From: PNAI01 sp964575715 | GTDB taxonomy: Bacteria > Pseudomonadota > Alphaproteobacteria > Rhizobiales > Xanthobacteraceae | Direction of reading: 5' to 3' | DNA: 47,654 bases | Assembly: GCA_964575715.1 (NCBI GenBank) | Contig: CAZNSG010000202.1 | Location: 1 to 47,654 of the forward strand | In this document: positions 7,491-15,687 of the stretch, in pieces | How positions within the stretch are numbered: the first letter of the stretch is position 1 | Layout: the number at the start of each line of letters is the position of its first letter | Translations under genes and position numbers: made by a program | Notes under the pieces: model-generated | What the model saw: the letters and a program-made list of their open reading frames with translations, nothing else | The model's database searches: none | Told to the model about the DNA's origin: nothing

Positions 7491-9131
7491 ATGGCCGCTC
7501 GCTCCGATACCCACGACGTTTTCAACCAGTCGCCGCCCTATGTGGATGTCAATCTCTATGGCAGCGACCGGCCGCTGCAGGATGCCGTAGCCGCGAACGG
7601 CGCTAAGGGCGAGGCGGCGGCGCTTTCCGCTTTTGGCAAGCGCTGGGGTGCCGCGGAAATGTTCGAACAGGCGCGGCTTGCCAATGAAAATCCGCCGAGA
7701 TTGCGCAGCTTCGATGCCAAGGGATTTCGCCGCGACCAGGTCGAATTCCATCCGGCCTATCACCGGCTCATGGCCGAGAGCCTCAAGGAGGGCCTGCATG
7801 CCTCGACCTGGCGAGACGATGCCACGCCTGCCGGCGCGCCGGCGGAAGTCGCGCGCGCGGCGCGCTTCTACATGGCGGCGCAGGTCGAAAACGGACATCA
7901 ATGCCCGGTTACCATGACGCGCGCAGCGGTGGCGGCATTGGCCGCCGAGCCGAGCTTGGCGAAACGGCTGCTGCCGAAGATTTTGGCGCGCGAGTACGAT
8001 CCAAGTTTCCGGCCGTGGGCGGAGAAATCCACCATCACGCTCGGCATGGGCATGACCGAGAAGCAGGGCGGCACCGATGTGCGCGCCAATACCACGCGAG
8101 CGGAAGCCGCGAGCGACGGCTATCGCGTTACCGGCCACAAATGGTTCATGTCGGCGCCGATGTGCGACGGCTTTCTGCTGCTGGCGCAGGCCAAGGCGGG
8201 GCTCAGCTGTTGCTTCCTGCCGCGCTTTCGGCCCGACGGCCAAGTCAATGCGCTGCATTTTCAGCGGCTCAAGGACAAGCTCGGCAATCGCTCCAATGCT
8301 TCCGCGGAGGTTGAGTTTGACGATGCGTTTGCCATGCGCGTCGGCGAGGAAGGCAAGGGGATGCGCACCATTCTGCAGATGGTGCAGCTCACGCGGCTCG
8401 ACTGCGCCATTTCTTCGGCCGGAATGATGCGCATGGCGCTGGCGCAGGCGCTGCATCATTGCCGCCATCGCAGCGTGTTCCAGAAGCGCCTTAGCGACCA
8501 GCCGATGATGCGCGCCGTGCTGGCCGACATGACGCTCACGGCCGAGGCCGCGCTTGCGCTGGTGATGCGGCTGTGCCGGGCGTTCGATCGCGCGGCGAGC
8601 GATCCGCTGGAAGCTGCGCGCGCGCGGCTGCTCACTCCGGTGGTGAAATACTGGGTCTGCAAGAGCGCGCCGGGCTTTGTCTATGAGGCGATGGAGTGCC
8701 TCGGCGGCAATGGCTATGTCGAGGACAGCATTATGCCGCGGCTCTATCGCGAGGCGCCGGTCAATGCGATCTGGGAAGGCAGCGGCAATGTGATGTGTCT
8801 GGACGTGCTGCGTGCTGTCAGTCGCGAGGACGGCGGGCGCGCGGTGCTGGAGCAATTGGCGCGCGAGACCATGGATCTGCCGGGATCGGCCGAAGCCGCG
8901 TCCGCCATAGCAAAGGCGCTCGTAAGCCCCACGGCCGAAGCCCATGCGCGCGCCGCCGTCGAACGGCTGGCGTTGCTGGCGGCGGCGGCGGCACTTACAT
9001 CGAGCGCGCCACCGGCCATTGCCGAGGCTTTCGCGCGCACACGGCTGGCCGCGGCGCCGGGTGCAAGTTTCGGCGCCAGCGCGCTGGATACCGCCGATAT
9101 TGCCGTATTGCTCGACCGCGCTTTGCCCTGA
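7491..9131 (+). CDS. aidB: AidB-like acyl-CoA dehydrogenase family flavoprotein
   Basis: 546 residues, close to the length of E. coli AidB (541), a flavoprotein induced in the adaptive response to alkylation and able to bind DNA. Shared motifs run along its length: DTHDVFNQ at the start, GMGMTEKQGGTDV in the mid-region, GHKWFMSAP, LKDKLGNRSNAS, and toward the C-terminus GGNGYVEDS, PRLYREAPVN and IWEGSGNVMCLDVLR. ATG 7491 is chosen because it places VFNQ at the expected distance; a GTG at 7461 and another start at 7398 are in frame but give extra residues without similarity. No Ada-type regulator is visible nearby. It could act on a small acyl-CoA instead, but the resemblance to AidB is strong. 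Confidence 0.9.
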   Translation: MAARSDTHDVFNQSPPYVDVNLYGSDRPLQDAVAANGAKGEAAALSAFGKRWGAAEMFEQARLANENPPRLRSFDAKGFRRDQVEFHPAYHRLMAESLKEGLHASTWRDDATPAGAPAEVARAARFYMAAQVENGHQCPVTMTRAAVAALAAEPSLAKRLLPKILAREYDPSFRPWAEKSTITLGMGMTEKQGGTDVRANTTRAEAASDGYRVTGHKWFMSAPMCDGFLLLAQAKAGLSCCFLPRFRPDGQVNALHFQRLKDKLGNRSNASAEVEFDDAFAMRVGEEGKGMRTILQMVQLTRLDCAISSAGMMRMALAQALHHCRHRSVFQKRLSDQPMMRAVLADMTLTAEAALALVMRLCRAFDRAASDPLEAARARLLTPVVKYWVCKSAPGFVYEAMECLGGNGYVEDSIMPRLYREAPVNAIWEGSGNVMCLDVLRAVSREDGGRAVLEQLARETMDLPGSAEAASAIAKALVSPTAEAHARAAVERLALLAAAAALTSSAPPAIAEAFARTRLAAAPGASFGASALDTADIAVLLDRALP

Positions 9132-9321
9132 AATGGGATCGGCGCGATCGATCACGAAGTTATGATACGAAGTTTGTTGCGGGGGTGCGCAAAGTCGCCT
9201 TGCCGCGGCCATGATTTATTCAAGCCCGGTTCATATGCGCTGGCCAATGATGCCCGGCGGTAAAGCGAATTCGACCCAATTTCGACCCTATAATGTGACG
9301 AGGAGTCAGAGGGAGAACACG

Positions 9322-9735
9322 ATGCGCAATGCTAATTTGAAATTTGGGTTCGTCGCCGGGGTTGCCGGCGCGCTTGTGCTTGCGGCGCTGGCGCCGAGCA
9401 TGGCTGCGCCGATCTCAACCGGGGCAGCGGCGTTGAAATCCGCCGTCGCAAGCGATGTGATCGACGTGCAATGGCGGCGACATGGCTATGGCCATCGCCA
9501 CCGCCACGGCGGCTGGGCTATAGGCGGATTTGCCACCGGTCTTGCGCTTGGGGCAATCGCTTCGCGGCCCTATTACTACGATCCGTACTATTATGGCCCG
9601 CCGCCGGCCGTGGTCTATGGCCCGCCACCGGGACCGGTCTATGCCGAGCCGTACATAGATCCCAATGGCCCGGCGCGGCAATGCTGGGTCTCGACCGACA
9701 AGGATCGGGGATTTGGCTATTACCGGCCATGCTGA
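9322..9735 (+). CDS. Small secreted His/Tyr/Pro-rich protein
   Basis: 137 residues. A signal peptide is clear: Lys-Phe, then a hydrophobic run ending in Ala-Pro-Ser-Met-Ala-Ala. The mature part has a basic His cluster (RRHGYGHRHRHGG near residue 52), a Gly/Ala hydrophobic stretch, then Tyr- and Pro-rich repeats (PYYYDPYYYGPPP; VVYGPPPGPVY) and a C-terminal segment with two Cys that could form a disulphide. This architecture is common among small envelope proteins of Hyphomicrobiales, some related to BA14K-type proteins. ATG 9322 is preceded by GGGAG at 9311-9315; earlier in-frame ATGs lack this. A hairpin terminator follows. The role is unknown; metal binding by the His cluster is possible. 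Confidence 0.75.
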   Translation: MRNANLKFGFVAGVAGALVLAALAPSMAAPISTGAAALKSAVASDVIDVQWRRHGYGHRHRHGGWAIGGFATGLALGAIASRPYYYDPYYYGPPPAVVYGPPPGPVYAEPYIDPNGPARQCWVSTDKDRGFGYYRPC

Positions 9736-9762
9736 GCTGAAGTTCGTGCCAGACTTGAAGTT

Positions 9763-9800
9763 GCGCGAGGCGGATCATGCGGTCCGCCTTTCGCGTTTTT
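9763..9800 (+). terminator. Rho-independent terminator after the secreted protein gene
   Basis: Inverted repeat AGGCGGA (9768-9774) and TCCGCCT (9783-9789), extended outward by a CGCG pair, then GTTTTT ending at 9800. It lies about 30 bases after the stop at 9735 and is oriented for the plus strand. The minus-strand gene ruvX ends at 9835 and gains no T-run from this hairpin. Confidence 0.75.
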
Positions 9801-9834
9801 GTGCGCGCCGCCACCCAATCTCGATCCGTCCGCA

Positions 9835-10305
9835 TTAAAGGCGCATCAGCCGGTCAAGTGCGCCTTGCAGAATATAAGTTGCGGCGTGGGCGTCGATCAT
9901 GGCCGCGCGCTTTGAGCGGCTGGCATCGGCCGCGATCAGCTCGCGCTCGACGGCCGCGGTGGAGAGCCGCTCATCCCAGAGCGCGATCGGCAGTTCGGTC
10001 AGCTTGGCGAGATTGCGCGCAAAGGCGCGGGTCGATTGCGCGCGCGGCCCCTCGCTGCCATCCATGTTGATGGGCAGTCCGAGCACGAAGCCGACGGAGC
10101 GGCGCTCGGCGGCGAGCGCGAGCAGGCGCTTGGCATCGGCCATGAATACTTTGCGCTTGATGGTCTCGACCGGAGCCGCGAGCCGCCGGTCGGGGTCGGA
10201 TGCGGCCACACCGATGGTTTTGCTGCCGAGATCAACGCCAAGCAATGCGCCGCGCGGCGGCAGATGGCGGGCCGCATCCACGAGCGGCAGGATCAGGGCT
10301 GGCAT
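9835..10305 (-). CDS. ruvX: YqgF/RuvX-type RNase H-fold nuclease (putative Holliday junction resolvase)
   Basis: 156 residues from ATG 10305. RNase H-fold protein proposed to resolve Holliday junctions and shown in some bacteria to process the 5' end of pre-16S rRNA. Motifs: GVDLGSKTIGVA (residues 23-34, catalytic Asp25), GLPINMDGSEGPRA, then WDERLST (110-116) and the last acidic residue in MIDAHAA (Asp138). An ATG at 10326 is also possible. The frame continues upstream to 10422, but that part runs through the 49-bp intergenic repeat at 10368-10416 and is not conserved. In related genomes ruvX often lies near gatCAB and pyrB, which agrees with this context. Confidence 0.92.
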   Translation of the reverse strand: MPALILPLVDAARHLPPRGALLGVDLGSKTIGVAASDPDRRLAAPVETIKRKVFMADAKRLLALAAERRSVGFVLGLPINMDGSEGPRAQSTRAFARNLAKLTELPIALWDERLSTAAVERELIAADASRSKRAAMIDAHAATYILQGALDRLMRL

Positions 10306-10367
10306 TGCGCTCGCTCTGAGCTTCATCCGCTTTGGCGGAATCGGAACCGGGCACGAGCTTTTTGTTG

Positions 10368-10416
10368 GAGCATGATCTATTCCGAAAACCGGTTCCCACT
10401 TTTCGGGATCATGCTC
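10368..10416. repeat. 49-bp inverted-repeat element, copy 1
   Basis: Begins GAGCATGATC and ends GATCATGCTC, so the ends are perfect inverted repeats of ten bases; the interior contains CCGAAAACCGG and a TTTTCGG partner. A second copy at 40954-41002 differs at only two of 49 positions. It lies just upstream of the ruvX start. The spread and conservation mark it as a mobile or actively maintained intergenic repeat family. Confidence 0.85.
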
Positions 10417-10458
10417 TAGCAAGCATTCCCGCTCGCCCGCAAGATCGCGCGAGCACCA

Positions 10459-11343
10459 TTACGTTGCGGCGGTAAAACGAATGTGCGTGCCCCAAGGATC
10501 GTCCGCGGCAATTCCACCCGGGATCGCGCTCACCGGCGCGCCGGCAGCGCTCAGGCGCTTGGCGAGTGCGTCGAGCGTGGCGGCGTCGGCAGTTTCGATC
10601 TCGAACCAGGCAAGTCCGGCGCGCTTTTCGTTGCGCGCACCCGCGCCATCGCTATGCCAGACGTTGGCGGCAATGTGATGGTGATAACCGCCCGTGGACA
10701 TGAAGGTGGCGCCGGTGCGGCGGCGCGTCACTGCAAGGCCGAGCGTACCGAGATAGAATTCCTCCGCCTTGGCCACGTTGCCGACGCGCAGATGGATATG
10801 GCCGACGCGCAAGCCTTCCGGCGCGCCGGGATAGCTCGCGGTCGCGGGATCGATCTCGCGGACGATGGCGTCGATGTCGAGCGGATCGGTCTTCTGGAAA
10901 ATCAATTCGCCGTCGCGACGCCAACGCTCGTGCGGCCGGTCGGAATAGACTTCGACGCCGTTGCCTTCCGGATCGTCGAGGTAGATGGCCTCGCTCACGT
11001 CGTGGTCGGACGCGCCGGTGATGGGCGCGCGGCATTTGCCGGCATGCAGGATCCAGCGCGCGAGGTCGGCGCGCGTCGGCATCAGAAAAGCGGTGTGATA
11101 GAGGCCGGCTTCGCGCGCATCGTCGGGCAGGGCGTCGGCTTTTTGCGCGAGTTCGAGCAGTGCGACACCGGCGGTGCCGAGCCGCACGGAGTTGGCGCTG
11201 CGCTCGATCACCGTAAGTCCAAGCAAATCGCGGTAATAAGTGGTGAGCAGGCCGAGATCGCGCACGATCATTCCGACCGCGCCGATGCGCAGCGGGGTAC
11301 GGTTCGCGAAGGTGGGGGTGGCCGAGGGATTTGTTGCGTCCAT
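10459..11343 (-). CDS. Two-domain VOC (glyoxalase/extradiol dioxygenase) family protein
   Basis: 294 residues with two vicinal-oxygen-chelate modules, approximately residues 15-130 and 165-290. The first shows IGAVGMIVRDLGLLTTYYRD, then GLYHTAF and NGVEVYSD; the second shows VGHIHLRVGNVAKAEEFY with ATFMSTGGYHHHIAANVW. Such tandem modules occur in CatE-like catechol 2,3-dioxygenases and related proteins, where His and Glu residues in the second domain hold the metal. The final Glu ligand of an extradiol dioxygenase is not certain here because the end reads DPWGTHIRF. Metal-dependent lyase or dioxygenase activity on an aromatic or small ketone is therefore possible but unassigned. The gene stands between ruvX and a divergent nitronate monooxygenase gene. 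Confidence 0.8.
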   Translation of the reverse strand: MDATNPSATPTFANRTPLRIGAVGMIVRDLGLLTTYYRDLLGLTVIERSANSVRLGTAGVALLELAQKADALPDDAREAGLYHTAFLMPTRADLARWILHAGKCRAPITGASDHDVSEAIYLDDPEGNGVEVYSDRPHERWRRDGELIFQKTDPLDIDAIVREIDPATASYPGAPEGLRVGHIHLRVGNVAKAEEFYLGTLGLAVTRRRTGATFMSTGGYHHHIAANVWHSDGAGARNEKRAGLAWFEIETADAATLDALAKRLSAAGAPVSAIPGGIAADDPWGTHIRFTAAT

Positions 11344-11502
11344 GGGGCATATATTGGCTGATTGCGCCGCCGTTACAACTGCCTCCGTGTTAGAAAAATG
11401 TTTCCTTCGCGGCGCGCGAATGCGTTAGCGGTGTGGGCGGTGGTGTTGGCGGCACCGCGTCGCCATACTTGCAGAACGGTTTCAATTTGGAGGGCGTCGA
11501 TA

Positions 11503-12579
11503 ATGTGGCCCGACCGACGTCTTATGGATCTTTTCAAGATCGAACACCCGATCATGCTCGCGCCCATGGCGGGTGCGATGGATTGGGAGCTGGCGGCGGA
11601 GGTGTCGGAAGCCGGTGGGCTCGGCTCGCTGCCGGTCGCCATGCTGAACGAAGCGCGGATGCGCGAGCAGATCGCGAACATCCGCAGCCGCACCAAGAAG
11701 CCGATCAACATCAATTTCTTTTGTCACAAGCCACCGGTACCCAACAATGCGCGCGAGCACGCCTGGCGCGAGCGGCTCAAACCCTATTACGAGGAATTGG
11801 GCGTCGATCCGTCGGCGCCGGTGCCATCGAGCAACCGCACACCGTTCGACGCTGCATTTTGCGCGGCCATGGAGGAGCTCAAGCCCGAGGTTGTGAGCTT
11901 TCATTTCGGGCTGCCGGAGGCGGCGCTGGTCAAGCGCGTCAAGGCGGCCGGCTGTCTGGTCGTCAGTTCCGCCACAACCGTGGAGGAAGCGCGCTGGCTC
12001 GAAGTCAACGGCTGCGATGCGGTGATCGCGCAAGGGTTTGAAGCCGGTGGTCATCGCGGCATGTTCCTGACGGACAATCTCACGACGCAAGTCGGGACCT
12101 TCGCGCTGGTGCCGCAGGTGGTCGATGTAGTGCAAGTCCCGGTGATCGCAGCCGGTGCGATTAGCGACGCGCGCGGGATCGCCGCAGCCTTTGCGCTGGG
12201 GGCGTCAGGTGTGAACATCGGCAGTGCCTTTCTGCACTGCCCGGAGGCGAAAATCTCGGCGCCCCACCGCGCCGCGCTCAAAAGCGCGGGTGACGACGGT
12301 ACCGCGCTCACCAATCTGATGACCGGCCGGCCGGCGCGCGGCATCGTCAATCGCCTGATGCGCGAGATCGGGCCGATTAACACGGTTGCCCCCGAGTTCC
12401 CGCTCGCCGCCGGAGCGCTCGCACCGCTGCGCGCCAAGGCGGAGGCGCAAGGGTCGGGTGATTTCTCGCCCCTGTGGTCAGGCCAGGCGGCCGCGCTCGG
12501 CCGCAATATGCCGGCCCGCGAACTGACTGCGAAGCTTGCGGCCGAGGCGCAAGCATTGTTATTGCGAATGGCGGGGTAG
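11503..12579 (+). CDS. Nitronate monooxygenase (NPD/2-nitropropane dioxygenase family)
   Basis: FMN-dependent TIM-barrel oxygenase that oxidises nitronates such as propionate 3-nitronate. 358 residues. Motifs: IEHPIMLAPMAG at the N-terminus, EAGGLGSLPVAML, NINFFCH, then GCDAVIAQGFEAGGHRG near residue 173 containing the conserved His, and PVIAAGAISDARGIAAAFALGASGVNIGSAF in the FMN-phosphate binding half. ATG 11503 is preferred: GGAGGG lies at 11489-11494, eight bases upstream. Longer frames to 11362 have no such site, and ATG 11524 gives a shorter protein. The family also includes enoyl-reductase-like members, so the substrate is not certain. It stands alone between divergent VOC and convergent gat context. 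Confidence 0.9.
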   Translation: MWPDRRLMDLFKIEHPIMLAPMAGAMDWELAAEVSEAGGLGSLPVAMLNEARMREQIANIRSRTKKPININFFCHKPPVPNNAREHAWRERLKPYYEELGVDPSAPVPSSNRTPFDAAFCAAMEELKPEVVSFHFGLPEAALVKRVKAAGCLVVSSATTVEEARWLEVNGCDAVIAQGFEAGGHRGMFLTDNLTTQVGTFALVPQVVDVVQVPVIAAGAISDARGIAAAFALGASGVNIGSAFLHCPEAKISAPHRAALKSAGDDGTALTNLMTGRPARGIVNRLMREIGPINTVAPEFPLAAGALAPLRAKAEAQGSGDFSPLWSGQAAALGRNMPARELTAKLAAEAQALLLRMAG

Positions 12580-12659
12580 CGCACAGGCGGCTTGTCGCCA
12601 CGAAAGCGGCTTTGCTATAGGCTCGCGCTTGAACTTCCCAAACCTTGGGATTTGAGGCC

Positions 12660-12947
12660 ATGTCCGTCGACGCCGCTACCGTCCGCCGCATCGCGCATCT
12701 GGCGCGTATTGCGGTCGCCGACGACGAAGTCGAGCGCCTGCAGGGCGAGATCAACGCCATTCTCGCGTTTGTCGAGCAGCTAGCGGAAGTCAATGTCGAT
12801 GGCGTGGAGCCGATGACCTCGGTGACGCCCATGCGGATGAAACAGCGCGAGGATGCGGTCACCGATGGCGGCATCGCCGACGCTATCGTGAAGAACGCGC
12901 CGGCGACGGCGGAACACTTTTTCCTGGTGCCGAAGGTGGTCGAATGA
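12660..12947 (+). CDS. gatC: Asp-tRNA(Asn)/Glu-tRNA(Gln) amidotransferase subunit C
   Basis: 95 residues, the usual size for GatC, which wraps between GatA and GatB and stabilises the amidotransferase that converts misacylated Glu-tRNA(Gln) or Asp-tRNA(Asn) to the correct amide. Family pattern: VRRIAHLARIAV near the N-terminus, the helix QGEINAILAFVEQLAEVNVDGVEP, and the C-terminal motif TAEHFFLVPKVVE. ATG 12660 is used; a TTG at 12645 in frame is less likely. The gene precedes a small Cys-rich reading frame and gatA. Confidence 0.95.
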   Translation: MSVDAATVRRIAHLARIAVADDEVERLQGEINAILAFVEQLAEVNVDGVEPMTSVTPMRMKQREDAVTDGGIADAIVKNAPATAEHFFLVPKVVE

Positions 12948-13084
12948 GAAGCGAAGCGCATCATTCGACCAACCTCGGGCGAGCGAAGCGTGACCCGAGG
13001 ATCTCGTGCAGTAAGGCATGGATGGCCGGGTCTTGTGGCACAAAGACGGTGCTTTTCGCCTTTCGCCCGGCCATGACGGTGTAG
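12948..13084. repeat. Short inverted repeat between gatC and the small Cys protein gene
   Basis: The 137-base gap contains an imperfect inverted repeat GATGGCCGGGTC...CCCGGCCATGAC (about 13020-13078) with a stretch CACAAAGACGGTGCTTTTCGCC between. GCGAGCGAAGCGTGACCCGAGG to the left has the same flavour as other intergenic repeats in the window. The gap divides the gatC-gatA transcription unit but has no clear terminator T-run. Confidence 0.5.
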
Positions 13085-13291
13085 ATGATGTGCGACGCCT
13101 GCATGGAGATGGAGCTTTATTTTGCCTACCGCAACGAGGTTGAGGCGCGCAAAGCTGCCGAGCGGCAGGCAGCACAGCCTTGGCAATGCGAAGTAACGAT
13201 TTTCCCACAGGATGAAGCGCCGCCCGTGCCGGTTGCTTCCGCGGCACCCGCGCAAGCGAAATCACGCTTTGTGTGCGATGAACCGGAATGA
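13085..13291 (+). CDS. Small unknown protein with a CxxC pair, between gatC and gatA
   Basis: 68 residues, not recognised. It starts MMCDACMEMELYFAYR with Cys3 and Cys6 in a C-x-x-C pair; further Cys at 35 and 64. A charged helix (residues 18-30) is followed by a Pro/Ala-rich linker. The four Cys could bind zinc, but the spacing is irregular. Its stop overlaps the gatA start by four bases (ATGA 13288-13291), which supports real translation and coupling with gatA. Two start ATGs (13085, 13088) are possible; no strong ribosome site is visible. Function is unknown. Confidence 0.6.
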   Translation: MMCDACMEMELYFAYRNEVEARKAAERQAAQPWQCEVTIFPQDEAPPVPVASAAPAQAKSRFVCDEPE

Positions 13292-14760
13292 CTGAACTGA
13301 CGTCACTCACGATCGCGCAGGCGCGCGCGGGGCTTGCAAAAAAGCAGTTCTCGGCCGCTGAACTCGCCGACGCGCATCTGGCCGCGATCGAACGCGCGCG
13401 TTCGCTCAATGCCTTCGTGCTGGAAACGCCGGAACGCGCGCGCGAAATGGCGAAGGCTTCCGACGCGCGCATCGCCAAGGGCACGGCCGGCCCGCTCGAA
13501 GGCATTCCGCTTGCGATCAAGGACATGTTCTGCACCGCGGGCGTGCGCACGACGGCGTGCTCGCACATGCTCGATAATTTCGTGCCGACCTACGAGTCGA
13601 CGGTGACCGCGCAGCTTTGGCGCGACGGCGCGGTGTTGCTGGGCAAGACCAACAACGATGAGTTCGCCATGGGCTCGTCGAACGAGTCATCGCACATGGG
13701 GCCGGTGATCTCGCCATGGCGGCGAAAAGGCGCCAACACGCCGCTGGTGCCGGGCGGCTCGTCCGGCGGTTCGGCGGCGGCGGTGGCGGCAAATCTGTGT
13801 CTAGGCGCGACCGGCACCGACACCGGCGGCTCGATCCGGCAACCGGCGGCATTTACCGGCATCGTCGGCATCAAGCCGACCTATGGCCGCTGCTCACGCT
13901 GGGGCGTCGTGGCGTACGCTTCGTCGCTCGACCAGGCCGGGCCGTTCGCACGCAGCGTGCGCGACGCGGCGCTGCTGCTCGGCTCGATGGCGGGCCATGA
14001 TTCCAAGGATACGACCTCGGTGGATCGGCCGGTGCCCGATTACGCCGCGGCCATCGGCAGATCGGTCAAGGGCATGCGCATCGGCATCCCGAAAGAATAT
14101 CGCGTCGACGGCATGCCGATGGAGATCGAAAAATTGTGGGTGCAGGGCATCGCGTGGCTGAAGCAAGCCGGTGCGGAAATCGTAGAGATTTCGCTGCCGC
14201 ACACGAAGTATGCGCTGCCGGCGTATTACATCGTGGCGCTAGCGGAAGCCTCGTCCAATCTCGCACGCTACGACGGCGTGCGTTACGGCCTGCGCGCCGC
14301 CGGCCGCGATATCACAGCGATGTATGAAAAGACCCGCGCGGAGGGATTTGGTGCGGAGGTGCGCCGGCGGGTGATGATCGGCACCTATGTTCTGTCCGCC
14401 GGTTATTACGACGCTTATTATCTACGTGCGCAAAAAGTGCGCACGCTGATCAAGAAGGATTTTGGGGACGCATTTGCCGCGGGCGTGCACGCCATGCTCA
14501 CGCCGGCAACGCCCTCGGCCGCGTTCGGCATTGGCGAGAAGGGTAGCGATCCAGTCGAGATGTATCTCAACGACGTGTTCACGGTGACGGTGAATATGGC
14601 GGGACTGCCGGGCATTTCGGTGCCGGCCGGGCTCGACGCGCAAGGATTGCCGCTCGGCCTGCAGCTCATCGGCCGGCCGTTCGATGAGGCGACGCTGTTT
14701 TCGCTCGGGCAGGTGATCGAGGATGCGGCCGGGCGATTTATGCCAGAGAAGTGGTGGTAG
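13288..14760 (+). CDS. gatA: Glu-tRNA(Gln)/Asp-tRNA(Asn) amidotransferase subunit A
   Basis: Amidase subunit that releases ammonia from glutamine for transamidation. 490 residues, the usual length. The Ser-cisSer-Lys triad is visible: Lys78 in LAIKDMF, cis-Ser158 in VPGGSSGGSAAAVA, and nucleophile Ser182 in TDTGGSIRQPAAF. YGRCSRWGVVAYASSLDQAGP and the C-terminal AGLPGISVPAG with GLQLIGRPFDE complete the family pattern. The ATG overlaps the stop of the upstream small gene. gatB, usually next, lies 2 kb further on, after a toxin-antitoxin pair and other genes. Confidence 0.97.
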   Translation: MTELTSLTIAQARAGLAKKQFSAAELADAHLAAIERARSLNAFVLETPERAREMAKASDARIAKGTAGPLEGIPLAIKDMFCTAGVRTTACSHMLDNFVPTYESTVTAQLWRDGAVLLGKTNNDEFAMGSSNESSHMGPVISPWRRKGANTPLVPGGSSGGSAAAVAANLCLGATGTDTGGSIRQPAAFTGIVGIKPTYGRCSRWGVVAYASSLDQAGPFARSVRDAALLLGSMAGHDSKDTTSVDRPVPDYAAAIGRSVKGMRIGIPKEYRVDGMPMEIEKLWVQGIAWLKQAGAEIVEISLPHTKYALPAYYIVALAEASSNLARYDGVRYGLRAAGRDITAMYEKTRAEGFGAEVRRRVMIGTYVLSAGYYDAYYLRAQKVRTLIKKDFGDAFAAGVHAMLTPATPSAAFGIGEKGSDPVEMYLNDVFTVTVNMAGLPGISVPAGLDAQGLPLGLQLIGRPFDEATLFSLGQVIEDAAGRFMPEKWW

Positions 14761-14833
14761 GAGGTCAATAATCCGCTTGATCTTGCACCTTATAAAAGTT
14801 AGTGTGTAACTATACATATTTGAAGCGTGTGTC

Positions 14834-15253
14834 ATGGGCAAATACGAACCGCTGAGCCAATTTTTGCGCAAGCAGTCAGCCGACGAGGTGCCTATGAGCT
14901 TTGCGCAAATCGAGCGCATCATTGGCGCGAAGTTGCCGCCGAAGGCGCAGCATCATCGCGCATGGTGGAGCAACAATCCGTCCAACAACGTGTTGACCAA
15001 GGCTTGGTTGGATGCGGGGTTTCGCAGTGAGCAAGTCGATATGGAAGGACGCAAGCTGGTGTTCCGCAAGATCGCGCCAGCCGGCTCTGAGGCGAATGTG
15101 GACGACCGCCCAGCGGTATCGAAGCGCCACCCATTGTTCGGAGCCATGAAGGGACTCATTACGATCGCCCCAGGAACGGACCTAACTGCGCCCGCAGATC
15201 CGGAATGGGGCGAGGTTGCGTACGGGGATCGGACCTGGGACGATCAAAAGTAA
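14834..15253 (+). CDS. Putative antitoxin (DUF7662-like) of a PIN toxin pair
   Basis: 139 residues. The N-terminal domain reads KYEPLSQFLRKQ, then MSFAQIERIIGAKLPPKAQHH and RAWWSNN with LTKAWLDAGF and VDMEGRKLVFRK, a pattern I associate with DUF7662, found in small defence- or toxin-associated proteins. The C-terminus (LITIAPGTDLTAPADPEWGE) resembles the toxin-neutralising tails of VapB-like proteins. The gene ends with TAA directly abutting the ATG of the PIN gene, with no gap, as in type II toxin-antitoxin operons. An AT-rich stretch at 14775-14825 upstream probably holds the promoter. Identification by name is moderate; its partner relation is well supported. Confidence 0.7.
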   Translation: MGKYEPLSQFLRKQSADEVPMSFAQIERIIGAKLPPKAQHHRAWWSNNPSNNVLTKAWLDAGFRSEQVDMEGRKLVFRKIAPAGSEANVDDRPAVSKRHPLFGAMKGLITIAPGTDLTAPADPEWGEVAYGDRTWDDQK

Positions 15254-15670
15254 ATGCTGGCGCCTCTGCTGTTGGATACGTGCGCCGCAATCTGGATTGC
15301 GGAAACTCAGACGCTCTCGCGATCGGCAACCGACGCGTTGGAGCAGGTCTACGACAGCGGTGCGGGCGTGTTCGTCTCACCAATCACCGCATGGGAGATC
15401 GGAATTCTGACTTCGCGCAGGCGATTGAACCTGCAAATTGAACCAGGGCTCTGGTTTCGGCGGTTGTTTGCAGTGCTGAATTTTCGTGAGGCCGACTTGC
15501 CATCTGAAATTCTGCTCGCCTCCTCATTCCTTCCCGGTACGCCGCCACGCGACCCAGCCGATCGAATTCTTGCCGCGACGGCGCGCGAGTTCGGCTACAG
15601 ACTTGTCACACGCGATCGTCCGCTGTTGGAGTATGCAGCTCAGGGGCATGTCCAAGCTTTGGCGTGCTAA
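15254..15670 (+). CDS. vapC: PIN-domain (VapC-type) ribonuclease toxin
   Basis: 138 residues with the PIN-domain fold. Acidic residues in the expected places: Asp8 (LLLDTCAAIW), Glu48 (PITAWEIG), Asp103 (DPADRILAATA) and Asp121 (LVTRDRPLLEY). VapC-type toxins cut specific RNAs, often initiator tRNA or rRNA, and are held inactive by an antitoxin encoded upstream. The preceding gene ends at 15253 and this ATG starts at 15254, consistent with coupling. The next reading frame overlaps its end by a few bases if it starts at 15664. The pair lies between gatA and gatB, so it was probably inserted there. Confidence 0.85.
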   Translation: MLAPLLLDTCAAIWIAETQTLSRSATDALEQVYDSGAGVFVSPITAWEIGILTSRRRLNLQIEPGLWFRRLFAVLNFREADLPSEILLASSFLPGTPPRDPADRILAATAREFGYRLVTRDRPLLEYAAQGHVQALAC

Positions 15671-15687
15671 GCGAGATTGTTTCGGCA

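Noticed and set aside
7383..9212. Long open minus-strand frame joined to pyrB (927 codons in total)
   Set aside because: The part above 7382 is antisense to aidB, which has clear family similarity on the plus strand. Only the PyrB part is real.
12645..12659. TTG start for gatC
   Set aside because: The ATG at 12660 begins where family similarity begins.
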